Origin: Campylobacteraceae bacterium UBA1877
GTDB taxonomy: Bacteria > Campylobacterota > Campylobacteria > Campylobacterales > Campylobacteraceae
NCBI GenBank assembly: GCA_002352945.1
Contig: DDHL01000105.1
Span: 26,399 to 39,075, forward strand
DNA length: 12,677 nt
Direction: 5' to 3'
The notes under the pieces are model-generated. The model searched no databases. It was given only the letters and a program-made list of their open reading frames with translations, and was not told where the DNA came from. Below are positions 1 to 7,435 of the stretch, one piece after another; position 1 is the first letter of the stretch, and the number at the start of each line of letters is the position of its first letter. The position numbers were made by a program, and so were the translations under genes.

Positions 1-852
1 CATTTTATCACCCAAAAAGACTGTGGTTGCAAGGGCAGCGCCACCCGTTCCAGTTTGGATGCTAAAGCCTTCTTTAAAATAACCAGAGTGTTCGATAAGA
101 TTTGCCGTTCTTCTTGCAATGAGCAGCTCTTTTGGATTCGTTGTAAGACGGGTTGCGCCTTGACCAATTTTTGATGGGTCTCCAACCTCGTCAACTAAAA
201 CAATTGCATCAATTTGATCTTGAGAGATGCTACTTGGCATATTAGGGTAGGGTGCTAACTCTTCTGAAATTGCAATAACATATTTTGCCATTTTAGCATC
301 AATAAAGGCATATCCTAAAGAGCCGCAAATTGAGCGGCCTTTTGAGCCGGATGCATTTCCAAACCTATCAATGCTTGGAACACCAAGAAAGGCTACATCA
401 ATCTTTATTTCACCACTTTGTATTAAATGAACCCTGCCTCCATGAGAGTGGATTTGCACAGGTTTTTCCATGAGCCCATTTGAAATCGCTTCTCCTAGTT
501 TGCTTCGCAATCCAGAGGTGTAAATTTGAGTTATAACTCCGTTTTTAATATGCTCAATTAACTCATCATGCACGGTTGCTAAAGAGCTTGAAGCGATTGT
601 TAAATCCTTAAATCCCATTTTAGCAATGACACTCATGACCTTATTTAATACCTTATCTCCTCCGCGAAATGCGTGGTGAAAAGAGATTGTCATACCATTT
701 TGAAGGTTTGAGCGCTTGATTGCCTCCTCGATTGAGTCACAAAGTTTACTCTCTCTGTCGTTTCCTTTTGGCGATAACTCTTTACATGTAAAAAGTGGAG
801 CATTTACTGTAGTAAGTTTATTTGCCTCGCTCTCTTTTACTCTGCTATTCAT
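1..852 (-). CDS. citF: Citrate lyase alpha subunit (partial, C-terminus outside window)
   Basis: Alpha subunit of citrate lyase, the citrate:acetyl-ACP transferase that swaps acetyl for citryl on the CitD carrier in the cytoplasm. Translating the reverse strand from the ATG at 852-850 gives 284 open codons running off the left edge; the family is about 500 residues, so slightly more than half is present. Recognisable blocks are a GGR-VHLIQSGEI stretch, DVAFLGVPSIDRFGNASGS, and CGSLGYAFIDAKMAKYVI, all typical of CitF and the related CoA-transferase fold. The start is chosen because AGGAGAG lies 8 bases upstream and because it overlaps the citE stop as ATGA, so translation is probably coupled. 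It is the last operon gene in view. The palindrome TTACATGTAA lies near its 5' end (782-791). Confidence 0.95.
   Translation of the reverse strand, partial: MNSRVKESEANKLTTVNAPLFTCKELSPKGNDRESKLCDSIEEAIKRSNLQNGMTISFHHAFRGGDKVLNKVMSVIAKMGFKDLTIASSSLATVHDELIEHIKNGVITQIYTSGLRSKLGEAISNGLMEKPVQIHSHGGRVHLIQSGEIKIDVAFLGVPSIDRFGNASGSKGRSICGSLGYAFIDAKMAKYVIAISEELAPYPNMPSSISQDQIDAIVLVDEVGDPSKIGQGATRLTTNPKELLIARRTANLIEHSGYFKEGFSIQTGTGGAALATTVFLGDKM
782..791. repeat. TTACATGTAA palindrome, copy 1 (inside citF)
   Basis: Perfect 10-bp palindrome; with its flanks TTTACATGTAAA is a perfect 12-bp palindrome. It lies in the citF coding sequence, where it encodes parts of Phe-Thr-Cys-Lys. It is one of four copies in the window, the others being at 7502, 8321 and 10173. 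Confidence 0.8.
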
Positions 853-1730
853 GCTTTCTCTCCTAATAATCCTGATGCTTCAGCCCTTGCTAAAGTCCAC
901 TCGGCTCTTGCGATAATTGGAGCATCCACCATGCGACCATCTAAAGAGACTACGCCCAACCCTTTCTCCTTTGCCTCTTTTGCAGCATCAAGAACCTCTA
1001 AAGCCCACTCAATCTCCTCTTGGCTAGGTGCATAAACTTTGTGAACAAGAGTGATTTGATTTGGATTAATTAATGATTTTCCATCAAATCCTAAACCTTT
1101 TATATACTCAGTCTCTTTGATAAAGCCTTTTTTATCTTTAACGTCAGAAAAAACCGAATCAAACGCGTTTATTTTTGCAGCCCTAGCAGCTAAGAGGATT
1201 TGGCTTCTAGCAGCGCTTAGTTCGCCACCTTCTTTTGTGCGCTCAGTTCGTAAGTCGCGTACATAATCTTCAGCACCCAGCGCAATCCCCATCAATCTAT
1301 CAGAGCAGCTTGCAATAGAGACTGCATTTACAACTCCTTGAGCACTCTCAATGGCTGCAAGCAGTTTTATCTTATTTTTTCTACCGCAAGCTTTTTCTAT
1401 ACGCTCAATCTCTTTTTCCATTGTTAAAACATCTTCAACTGTATCTGTTTTTGGAAGTCTAATAATATCAGCACCACCTCGAATGACTGCTTCTAAATCC
1501 AAAAGTCCATAAGGGCTATCAAGAGGGTTTACTCGAACTGCTGTTTCGATATTTTCGTAAGCCCAGTGTCCTAAGGCGTGATAAACCATCAACCTAGCCG
1601 AATCTTTTTCACTAAGCGCTACTGAATCTTCCAAATCAAACATAACTGTATCGGGCTTATAAATAAAGGCATTGCAAACCATAGCGGTGTTTGAGCCAGG
1701 TACAAAGAGCATGCTGCGACGCAATTTCAT
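849..1730 (-). CDS. citE: Citrate lyase beta subunit (citryl-ACP lyase)
   Basis: Beta subunit of citrate lyase, which cleaves (3S)-citryl-ACP to oxaloacetate and acetyl-ACP. The 293-residue protein is a full-length HpcH/HpaI aldolase-family (TIM barrel) enzyme. Visible motifs are RSMLFVPG near residues 5-12, DLEDSVA at 32-38, the substrate arginine of RVN (Arg66), RLPKT at 91-95, AAIESAQGV with the metal-binding Glu128, and GAEDY with the metal-binding Asp155. Glu and Asp at these places bind Mg2+ in this family. Its ATG overlaps the citD stop in an ATGA and follows a GGAG sequence; its own stop overlaps the citF start in the same way. Stand-alone CitE-like proteins exist elsewhere, but the flanking citD and citF make this a true lyase subunit. 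Confidence 0.96.
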   Translation of the reverse strand: MKLRRSMLFVPGSNTAMVCNAFIYKPDTVMFDLEDSVALSEKDSARLMVYHALGHWAYENIETAVRVNPLDSPYGLLDLEAVIRGGADIIRLPKTDTVEDVLTMEKEIERIEKACGRKNKIKLLAAIESAQGVVNAVSIASCSDRLMGIALGAEDYVRDLRTERTKEGGELSAARSQILLAARAAKINAFDSVFSDVKDKKGFIKETEYIKGLGFDGKSLINPNQITLVHKVYAPSQEEIEWALEVLDAAKEAKEKGLGVVSLDGRMVDAPIIARAEWTLARAEASGLLGEKA

Positions 1731-2020
1731 AATTTACTCCAATCTATATCTTCTTTTCCCATTGCTCTTAAAAGAGCGGTTTGTAAACGTGCTTTGATAA
1801 CAAAATCTAAGGCTCCCTTATCATGAATAACCAAACGCACATTTTCTATCTCCATTTTTTTTAGTGTTTGGAAAATCAATTTATGAATAGCATCTCCATA
1901 AATCTCTTTTACATCACTATTGAGCTCTATCGTGATTCCGCTCTCTTGTGGAAATACTTGAACAAAAATATCACTTGATTCTAGCGTCCCGGCACAAGCA
2001 TTTTGCTGCACTTTATGCAT
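1727..2020 (-). CDS. citD: Citrate lyase gamma subunit (acyl carrier protein)
   Basis: Acyl carrier protein of citrate lyase, carrying the 2'-(5''-phosphoribosyl)-3'-dephospho-CoA arm that shuttles acetyl and citryl groups between the alpha and beta subunits. The product has 97 residues, the usual length. The prosthetic-group motif AGTLESSD is at residues 10-17, and Ser15 corresponds to the modified serine (Ser14 in enterobacterial CitD). A second conserved stretch, DKGALDFVIKARL, follows near residues 67-79. The ATG is preceded by AGGAGA about 6 bases away and lies 12 bp after the citC stop. The enzymes that make and attach the arm (CitG, CitX) are not in the window and may lie beyond citF. 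Confidence 0.95.
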   Translation of the reverse strand: MHKVQQNACAGTLESSDIFVQVFPQESGITIELNSDVKEIYGDAIHKLIFQTLKKMEIENVRLVIHDKGALDFVIKARLQTALLRAMGKEDIDWSKL

Positions 2021-2032
2021 GAAATTCTCCTA

Positions 2033-3073
2033 TTAATATGGGGATGAAACCCTTTGTAAAAACTCGAAAGTTGCTGGTGGAACAAGGGGTTTTATCTCAT
2101 CAATTCTTTTTTGTTTTAGCAAATCTCTAACTCTTGAGGCTGAAATGGGTCTGTTTTGCCAGTTAATTCTTTTTATTTCGACAACCTCAATATATCCATA
2201 CTCATCCTTGCTAGCAAGAACTTTTTTCATCTGCTTGTTGTACTCATTTGTGACAACACAGTGGGGCTCATTTCCAACAAATCGGTGGGTGATTCCAAGT
2301 TGCGGTGCTATATGGTGTTTAAAAATTTTTAAATCCAATTGAGAATAAAGCGAATCAACCATCTTTTCATCTTTAATAAAATAGGTTGGAAAGGTTGCTT
2401 TTGAAATGATATAATCAGAGCCTTTATGAATTGTAATATTTTTAAGGTGCTTTAATCCCTCTTTGATGAGCATTAATCTATCATTAAAAGTAAATATAGA
2501 GGCATCTTCACGAACAACAAAAAGGTGGAGCCAGTCACAAGATTTTGCCGCTTCTTGGACAAGATATTGGTGTCCTAAAGTAAAAGGATTGGCATTCATT
2601 ACGATTGAGCCAATCTTTTTTCCACTTTTAAACTCTTTTTGCAGCTCTTTTTTGCACTCAAAAAGCCGGTTGCAATTTTCCATAAGCATCACTTCATTAG
2701 CGCTTTGCTCTATGAAGCGAAATCCACACCCTTCAAAAAACTCTCTATTTTTTGGATTACTAAACAAAAAAAGCTCATTTCGACCTCTTTTATAAGCAGC
2801 TTTTAAAAGGTGGGTCATTATGTTTAAAACAAAGCCTTGACCACGCATGCTAGGAGTAATTGCAATGCACTTTAGGGTTTTACCAGCCAATCCTCCACAC
2901 CCAACTATCTCTAGGCCCTTATGGGCAGTGACAAATAGCTCAATATCAGGAGAGATTTTAACCCCAATTTCTTTTAAAAAGAGTTTTACCTTTGCAAGTT
3001 TGTGGCTGTTGCTGGCTTCAAATTCGTTAAATCGTATCTCATCAAACACTGCCAGCTCTCCCTTTAAACTCAT
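2033..3073 (-). CDS. citC: [Citrate (pro-3S)-lyase] ligase
   Basis: ATP-dependent ligase that acetylates the thiol of the CitD prosthetic group and so switches citrate lyase on. At 346 residues it has the normal two-part layout. An N-terminal GNAT-like domain covers about 1-130, with the acetyl-CoA-loop-like RGQG at 77-80. A C-terminal nucleotidyltransferase domain follows, with NANPFTLGH at 160-168 and ISASRVR at 310-316. It is the first gene of the operon. The start is uncertain: the ATG at 3073 has no clear Shine-Dalgarno, whereas an in-frame GTG at 3049-3047 (codon 9) follows AAAGGGAGAG by 6 bases and would still keep the conserved N-terminal domain. Activation of the lyase is thus encoded first, followed by its three subunits. 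Confidence 0.95.
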   Translation of the reverse strand: MSLKGELAVFDEIRFNEFEASNSHKLAKVKLFLKEIGVKISPDIELFVTAHKGLEIVGCGGLAGKTLKCIAITPSMRGQGFVLNIMTHLLKAAYKRGRNELFLFSNPKNREFFEGCGFRFIEQSANEVMLMENCNRLFECKKELQKEFKSGKKIGSIVMNANPFTLGHQYLVQEAAKSCDWLHLFVVREDASIFTFNDRLMLIKEGLKHLKNITIHKGSDYIISKATFPTYFIKDEKMVDSLYSQLDLKIFKHHIAPQLGITHRFVGNEPHCVVTNEYNKQMKKVLASKDEYGYIEVVEIKRINWQNRPISASRVRDLLKQKRIDEIKPLVPPATFEFLQRVSSPY

Positions 3074-3077
3074 AAAA

Positions 3078-3099
3078 ACGAGTTAGTAAAAATACTCGT
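3078..3099. promoter_or_regulatory. Inverted repeat over the citC transcription start (possible operator)
   Basis: ACGAGT (3078-3083) and ACTCGT (3094-3099) form a perfect 6-bp inverted repeat with a 10-base AT-rich spacer. It sits just downstream of the citC -10 box and covers the expected start of transcription, a typical operator position for a repressor dimer. If transcription starts near 3095, most of the upstream arm would not be in the RNA, so a DNA site is more likely than an RNA hairpin. No regulator gene is visible nearby. Confidence 0.35.
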
Positions 3100-3101
3100 G
3101 G

Positions 3102-3110
3102 ATTATAACA
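3102..3110 (-). promoter_or_regulatory. Extended -10 promoter for the cit operon
   Basis: The reverse strand reads TGTTATAAT, an exact extended -10 (TG-N-TATAAT), placing the transcription start near 3095, about 20 bases before the citC ATG. No good -35 is present at the standard distance, which is common for sigma-70 promoters of Campylobacterota. Confidence 0.6.
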
Positions 3111-3208
3111 AGGTAAACTTGTATAATTCTTCAAGTTTTCTTAAATGTTATTGTTTGAGTGGCTCTGGTTTTATAAAATTAATATTAGATTAAGTTTTAA
3201 AGCTTTTG

Positions 3209-3230
3209 GCAGTGCCAATATCGGCACTGC
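3209..3230 (-). terminator. Hairpin after the exporter gene (likely terminator)
   Basis: Perfect 8-bp GC-rich stem (GCAGTGCC / GGCACTGC, loop of 6), starting 8 bases after the stop codon of the exporter gene at 3239. It would end the 6742-3239 transcript before it reads into the cit operon. The following bases (CCAAAAGCTTT) contain no real U-tract, so intrinsic termination may be weak; the structure could instead stabilise the 3' end. Confidence 0.5.
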
Positions 3231-3238
3231 TTTATCTG

Positions 3239-4135
3239 CTAGCTTCTTTTTTTATTTAAAAAAAGAGATAGATAAATACCACTTCCAACAAACAAAGCTC
3301 CAATGAAGTGGTAAAGATGAAATCTCTCATTTAAAAATATAAAAGCTAAGATTGAGCCAAAAACTGGCATGAGGTGGACAAATTGGCCCGACTCTTCTGG
3401 TCCAACATGAGCAATCCCATAATGCCAAAAATGGTATGAGAGTAGGGAGGGAAAAACAATGGTGTAAAAAATGGTCAACTTTGCAGCTAAACTTAAATCA
3501 AAAAAGTCAAAAAGAGTATAATCCATCTTCCAAAATATGCCAAAGAGTATGATTGTTCCAAGCAATACGGATGCTGGAAAAAACTCTTTGAAATTTGGCG
3601 GCCTAAAAGGCAGTAAAACTGTATAAAAGGCCCAAACAGTTGATGCAACAATAACCCAAATGTCACCTTTTGAGAATGAAAGAGTTAAAAGCCTCTGCCA
3701 CTCTCCATGCAAGGCTAGGTGCATAACACCGATAGTTGATAAGATAACTCCAATAATTTGCAAAGGTTTTATTTTAGATTTTAAAATAATAACTGAGAGT
3801 AAAACAATGCTCATTGGGGTGGCTGAGTTGATTAAAAGAGCATTGGTTGCTGTGGTGTATTGCAAGCCAACATAAAGGAGTGTATTAAAAGATGTTATGC
3901 CAAGAAAACTAAGCAGTAAAAGTATCCAAAAATGGCTCTTTAGGGTTGTAAAGACGGCTTTTCTTCTTTTAATTAAATAGGGTGTTAAAAGGATTAAAAC
4001 TCCAATCCAGCGATACATAGCTAGTTGAACCGGCTCAATATCATCTGCAACAAAACGGCCTAAAATAAAATTTCCTGACCAAAACAGCACACATAAAACC
4101 AAAAATAGATAGGGCTGAAATTTTTTACTTAACAT
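3239..4135 (-). CDS. EamA/DMT-family small-molecule exporter
   Basis: Inner-membrane permease of the drug/metabolite transporter superfamily. The 298-residue protein has about ten hydrophobic helices and two EamA repeats, roughly 10-145 and 155-292. Family marks include WSGNFILGRF in the first helix, the conserved A-x-x-R helix (QLAMYRWIG), and A(T)TNALLINSATP in the first repeat. It ends in the usual short basic tail (NKKRS). Known relatives export amino acids, nucleosides or other small metabolites; the substrate cannot be read from sequence. Its ATG lies 11 bp inside the end of the upstream GGT-like gene, so the two are co-transcribed and probably translationally coupled. That suggests it moves a substrate or product of the ligase/GGT pair. 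A hairpin follows its stop. Confidence 0.88.
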   Translation of the reverse strand: MLSKKFQPYLFLVLCVLFWSGNFILGRFVADDIEPVQLAMYRWIGVLILLTPYLIKRRKAVFTTLKSHFWILLLLSFLGITSFNTLLYVGLQYTTATNALLINSATPMSIVLLSVIILKSKIKPLQIIGVILSTIGVMHLALHGEWQRLLTLSFSKGDIWVIVASTVWAFYTVLLPFRPPNFKEFFPASVLLGTIILFGIFWKMDYTLFDFFDLSLAAKLTIFYTIVFPSLLSYHFWHYGIAHVGPEESGQFVHLMPVFGSILAFIFLNERFHLYHFIGALFVGSGIYLSLFLNKKRS

Positions 4136-5636
4136 TTATCACCGCCGCACCACGTCTTGGGTCTGCACCACCTTGAAGGTTTGAAGTTACCCCTTGAACG
4201 CCACCAAAGTAGAGATTTTTTTCGCTAAAAGTAGTCAAAGTGTATCTTGCTTCTAAAAAACTTGGATCAACGCAAAAATTTGGTTCCAAAAAGATTTGAT
4301 TTTGCTCAAGGTGTAATCTTGGAGCGCTTATAGCTTCTTGAATAGTTTTATCAAAGCGGGTAACTCCCAAAATTGTATTTACAATTGCACTTCTTATGCG
4401 GTTGCTGCCTGCACTGCCTAGTACAAGATGGGCTAAGCCATCTTTACATAACATGGTTGGAGCCATCATTGATGGAAGCCTAACTCCGCTTGGCCACTTA
4501 AAAAAGCCGTGAGGATTTAAATCCTCTTCACCTAGCATATTGTTTAGTAAAATTCCAGTTTGCGGAATTACATGGCCACACGCTTCACCATTTGTAGTTG
4601 TTGCGCTTGCGGCATTTCCATTGGCATCCATTACACTAATATGGGTGGTATTTCCCCATAGATTGAGCCGACTGTTTAGGCTGATTTTATAGTTTTGAAG
4701 AAGGTTTTGATTTTTAAGAATAGTAGCAAGTTTGCTTGAGTGCAAAGCAGAATCTACATGCTCTTTTCTAAAATCAGATGTAACATGCAAGGCTTCTAAA
4801 AGTTTTAAAACATGATTTTTGGAGCCAAATGTGCCAAGGTTAATATCCTTTAAAAGCTCAAGAGTAAAAGCAATCAAAATTCCTCCAGAGGAGGGTGGTG
4901 GGTTGGTAAAGGCTTGAAATCCATCAAACTCAAATTCAAGAGGTTCTCTTACATGTACTTGATAGTTTTCAAGAGAGTTTGAGTCGATTAATCCACCTTT
5001 TTCTTGGCATAAAGATTCTAAATCCTTGCCAATTACTCCTTTATAAAATATGTCCGCACCATCTTTTGCAAAGGCTTCTAAAAAGTCGGCATATTGTGGA
5101 TTTTTAAAAAGATGGTTTTCATCTATCAATTTGCCATTTGGTGCATAAAGGGCTCTAATTTGGGCTGTTGAAGTAAAAATAGGCTCAAGCAGCCGAATAA
5201 AAGATGCCTGAATTTTGGAGAGTTTTATACCATCTTTTGCATACTTTAGAGCTGGCTGAATAAGCGTTTCTAAGGGTAGGGTGGCTCTTTCTTGATGAAC
5301 TTTTTGGATGCCTGCAATCACTCCTGGTATTGCAGCTGATGCAGCGCCAATATGAAACTCTTGAACAGTTTTTCCAAAATCCACATAAACGGGAAAAAAC
5401 TCTCTATTTTCTTTGACTGGAGGAACGTCAACAAAAAAATCGTACAATTTTGGCTTTTGGTTTGGCGATGCGGCCATTAAAAAGCCACCGCCTCCAAGGC
5501 TCGTAAAAACAGGTTCACAAATTGGAGCAGCAAGTATTGCAGCTATTAGGGCATCAAAGGCGTTTCCTCCCTGTTTTAGCGCCCAAGCACCCGCATTAGC
5601 ACTTTGGTAATCTCCTGCTGCGATTACACCTTTCAT
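4125..5636 (-). CDS. Cytoplasmic gamma-glutamyltransferase-like Ntn hydrolase
   Basis: Member of the gamma-glutamyltranspeptidase family, which self-cleaves and uses the new N-terminal threonine to attack gamma-glutamyl or similar amide bonds. Visible motifs are FTSLGGGGF at 44-52, NPPPSSGG at 245-252, the cleavage and catalytic site NTTHISV with Thr330 as predicted nucleophile, GILLNNML at 361-368, and the oxyanion-region GSAGSNRI at 407-414. The small subunit would be about 174 residues. Two things are odd. There is no signal peptide (it starts MKGVIAAGDY), whereas the classical bacterial enzymes are periplasmic. Where E. coli GGT has the substrate-binding arginine (YDxRE), this protein has YDFFVD at 65-70. 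It is 503 residues against about 580. It probably has a different substrate from glutathione. AAGGATGA precedes the ATG; the upstream ligase gene ends 17 bp away. Confidence 0.9.
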   Translation of the reverse strand: MKGVIAAGDYQSANAGAWALKQGGNAFDALIAAILAAPICEPVFTSLGGGGFLMAASPNQKPKLYDFFVDVPPVKENREFFPVYVDFGKTVQEFHIGAASAAIPGVIAGIQKVHQERATLPLETLIQPALKYAKDGIKLSKIQASFIRLLEPIFTSTAQIRALYAPNGKLIDENHLFKNPQYADFLEAFAKDGADIFYKGVIGKDLESLCQEKGGLIDSNSLENYQVHVREPLEFEFDGFQAFTNPPPSSGGILIAFTLELLKDINLGTFGSKNHVLKLLEALHVTSDFRKEHVDSALHSSKLATILKNQNLLQNYKISLNSRLNLWGNTTHISVMDANGNAASATTTNGEACGHVIPQTGILLNNMLGEEDLNPHGFFKWPSGVRLPSMMAPTMLCKDGLAHLVLGSAGSNRIRSAIVNTILGVTRFDKTIQEAISAPRLHLEQNQIFLEPNFCVDPSFLEARYTLTTFSEKNLYFGGVQGVTSNLQGGADPRRGAAVINVK

Positions 5637-5653
5637 TTAAAATCATCCTTACT

Positions 5654-6742
5654 TTATGAAAAAATACCTAAGCGCTCCACCTTATCTAAAGAGCCATACT
5701 TTTCAAAACACTCCTTTTGCAAATGAGCTGGATTTGGGTGTTCTAAAAGATGATAGAGTTTTGGAACATAACTTTGGGTGCTTAGCGCATCAAATACACC
5801 CACATCTTCCATCTTTTTTATAAGCTTTTTGCCGTGTTCGCGCAAGGTATAGATATCTTTTCTATTTTGGTATATTCCATCAAGTCCGTAACGTACGCTA
5901 TTCCATTTGTTTTGTCGTAAAATTTGGCGGTACATCCATTGAGATGGAACAATTTGCGCATAATAGCATAAAGCTTGAAAAAGGACGATTAAAAGCTCAA
6001 TGCGAACAAAGTCGTTGCTTGCATCGCAGACACGAAGTTCAAGGGTTTTAAGGGCAGGGCTTATGCGAACATCCCACCAAATATCTCGTGGACTCTCAAT
6101 GGCTTGTGAGCTTTGCAAAGCTTTATAAAGCTCCCCCATTTCATAAAACTCTTCAAAGTAGTATGGAAGCCCGGCTCTTGGTAGCTGTTCAAAAATTTTA
6201 TTACGATAAGCTTGCATTCCCGTATCTTGCCCATCAAAAAAGCTTGAGTTTGCACCAAGGGCAATAAAAAGAGGAAGATGTTCTAAACTCATATTGTAAG
6301 CTCGTAAGGCAGCATCGGAGTTTTCCATTCCAACGTGTACATGTAAACCGCAAATTGTAAATTTACGCAAAAGTATCCCATACTCTTTTGCAAGGGATTT
6401 GTATCTCTCATCTTGTGAGAGCTGTACATTTTCGCAAGCAAGGGCAGTGGTGCCAGAGGTCGCACAAACAAGACCAAGATTTAATGAAGCATTTGCAACT
6501 ATTTTTGAAGTATCTTTTAGGGAATCAACTGTCTGTTTGGGTGTTTGGCAAATTGGCGTAACAAATTCAAGCAAGGCATCTAAATATTCAAAATGAACCC
6601 TGTTTTTAGCATCCTCTGGAAGAGATTCATAAACTTTTTTAGCCTCATAAGCTAAAGCCATTGACTCTTTTTTGTGTAAACGCACCTCAAGTTCTGCTCC
6701 AAGCGAATAGGCTCTTGAGTCTTTCCATGGCAAAAAATCCAT
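5654..6742 (-). CDS. Carboxylate-amine ligase, GCS2/YbdK family
   Basis: ATP-dependent ligase related to glutamate-cysteine ligase type 2 (YbdK family), which joins a carboxylate such as the gamma-carboxyl of glutamate to an amine. The 362-residue protein shows the family blocks in order: LGAELEVRLH at 14-23 (the metal-binding E-x-E region), GLHVHVGM near 132-139, LGANSSFFDGQDTG near 162-175, PRAGLP, and DIWWDVR...TLELRVCD near 221-240. YbdK itself has only weak gamma-glutamylcysteine synthetase activity, so the real substrate is open. The ATG follows GAGGGAG by 6 bases. It is the first gene of a unit with the GGT-like enzyme 17 bp downstream and then the exporter. No glutathione synthetase is present, so a full glutathione pathway is not supported here. 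Confidence 0.88.
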   Translation of the reverse strand: MDFLPWKDSRAYSLGAELEVRLHKKESMALAYEAKKVYESLPEDAKNRVHFEYLDALLEFVTPICQTPKQTVDSLKDTSKIVANASLNLGLVCATSGTTALACENVQLSQDERYKSLAKEYGILLRKFTICGLHVHVGMENSDAALRAYNMSLEHLPLFIALGANSSFFDGQDTGMQAYRNKIFEQLPRAGLPYYFEEFYEMGELYKALQSSQAIESPRDIWWDVRISPALKTLELRVCDASNDFVRIELLIVLFQALCYYAQIVPSQWMYRQILRQNKWNSVRYGLDGIYQNRKDIYTLREHGKKLIKKMEDVGVFDALSTQSYVPKLYHLLEHPNPAHLQKECFEKYGSLDKVERLGIFS

Positions 6743-6768
6743 GTTTGCTCCCTCTTGTAATATGGAAA

Positions 6769-6797
6769 ATTGTAACTATTTTAGGAAACAAATGCAA
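6769..6797 (-). promoter_or_regulatory. Sigma-70 promoter for the ligase/GGT-like/exporter operon
   Basis: On the reverse strand TTGCAT (6797-6792), a 17-bp spacer and TACAAT (6774-6769) make a good -35/-10 pair. The transcript would start near 6762, leaving a leader of about 20 bases that contains the GAGGGAG ribosome binding site. It sits back to back with the presumed sixA promoter in an 85-bp gap. Confidence 0.5.
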
Positions 6798-6812
6798 CAT
6801 AAAAGACAAATG

Positions 6813-6821
6813 TGCTATCAT
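6813..6821 (+). promoter_or_regulatory. Extended -10 promoter for sixA, possibly leaderless
   Basis: TGCTATCAT is an extended -10 with one deviation from TATAAT. Its last base is 6 bases before the sixA ATG at 6828, so transcription would begin at or next to the start codon. No Shine-Dalgarno is visible before that ATG, which fits a leaderless message. Confidence 0.4.
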
Positions 6822-6827
6822 TTTTTT

Positions 6828-7313
6828 ATGAAAACACTCTATTTTGTTCGGCACGCTAAATCTAGTTGGAAAAATCCTCGCCTTGAGGATTTTGATAGAC
6901 CTTTAAACGGTAGGGGAAAACGAGATGCTCCCTTTATGGCAAAACGATTGAAACGATTTAAAGTAAAGCCAGATTTAATCTTATCTTCGCCTGCTCTAAG
7001 GGCAAAAAAGACAGCTCAAGCCATTGCAAAGAGTTTGGATCTTAAAGTTACGTATGAGCCAAGGCTGTATGAGGCTTCAGTTGAAACTTACTTGCAAATT
7101 TTACAAGAGTTAGATGATTTGCTAGAAAAAGTTATAATTGTCGGCCACAATCCAGAAATTACTCAAACTTGCGAAATTTTAAGCGATACAATTTTAGGAA
7201 ATATTCCAACTTGCGGCATTGTTGGAATTGAGTGCGATGTGCAATCGTTTAAAGAGTTAGAAGAGGGCAGTGGGAGAGTTTTATTTTTTGATTATCCCAA
7301 AAAACATCTTTAA
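6828..7313 (+). CDS. sixA: SixA-type phosphohistidine phosphatase
   Basis: Short histidine-phosphatase-superfamily protein of 161 residues, the usual SixA length. SixA in E. coli removes phosphate from histidine on phosphotransfer proteins. The catalytic VRHAKSSW has His9 with Arg8, LSSPALRAKKTA at 52-63 carries the second arginine region, and VGHNPE at 105-110 supplies the second catalytic His107. It is cytosolic with no signal peptide. An upstream in-frame ATG at 6741 would add 29 residues unlike the family and would overlap the start of the divergent ligase gene, so the ATG at 6828 is chosen although it has no Shine-Dalgarno. Its natural target is unknown; no PTS or histidine kinase gene lies nearby. 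Confidence 0.88.
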   Translation: MKTLYFVRHAKSSWKNPRLEDFDRPLNGRGKRDAPFMAKRLKRFKVKPDLILSSPALRAKKTAQAIAKSLDLKVTYEPRLYEASVETYLQILQELDDLLEKVIIVGHNPEITQTCEILSDTILGNIPTCGIVGIECDVQSFKELEEGSGRVLFFDYPKKHL

Positions 7314-7435
7314 GCGCCCTATCTTAAATTTCACAAAACTTCTTCAGACAATACTTCATTAAATCTATTTTTATCTACATTTTTAAAAAGCAAAAAATGT
7401 ATGCAAATAAGTGCAGAACAAAAGACATACAATTG

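Noticed and set aside
2463..2795. Plus-strand open frame of 110 codons antisense to citC
   Set aside because: It lies wholly inside citC, whose family motifs are clear. It has no ribosome binding site and its predicted protein resembles no family; it is a coding shadow.
6741..6827. N-terminal extension of SixA from the ATG at 6741
   Set aside because: The extra 29 residues do not resemble the SixA family, which starts just before the V-R-H-A motif. The ATG overlaps the start of the divergent ligase gene and has no ribosome binding site of its own.
7309..7328. TTTAAG...CTTAAA hairpin as sixA terminator
   Set aside because: The stem is only six pairs, almost all A-T, and is followed by just a short T run; too weak to call.
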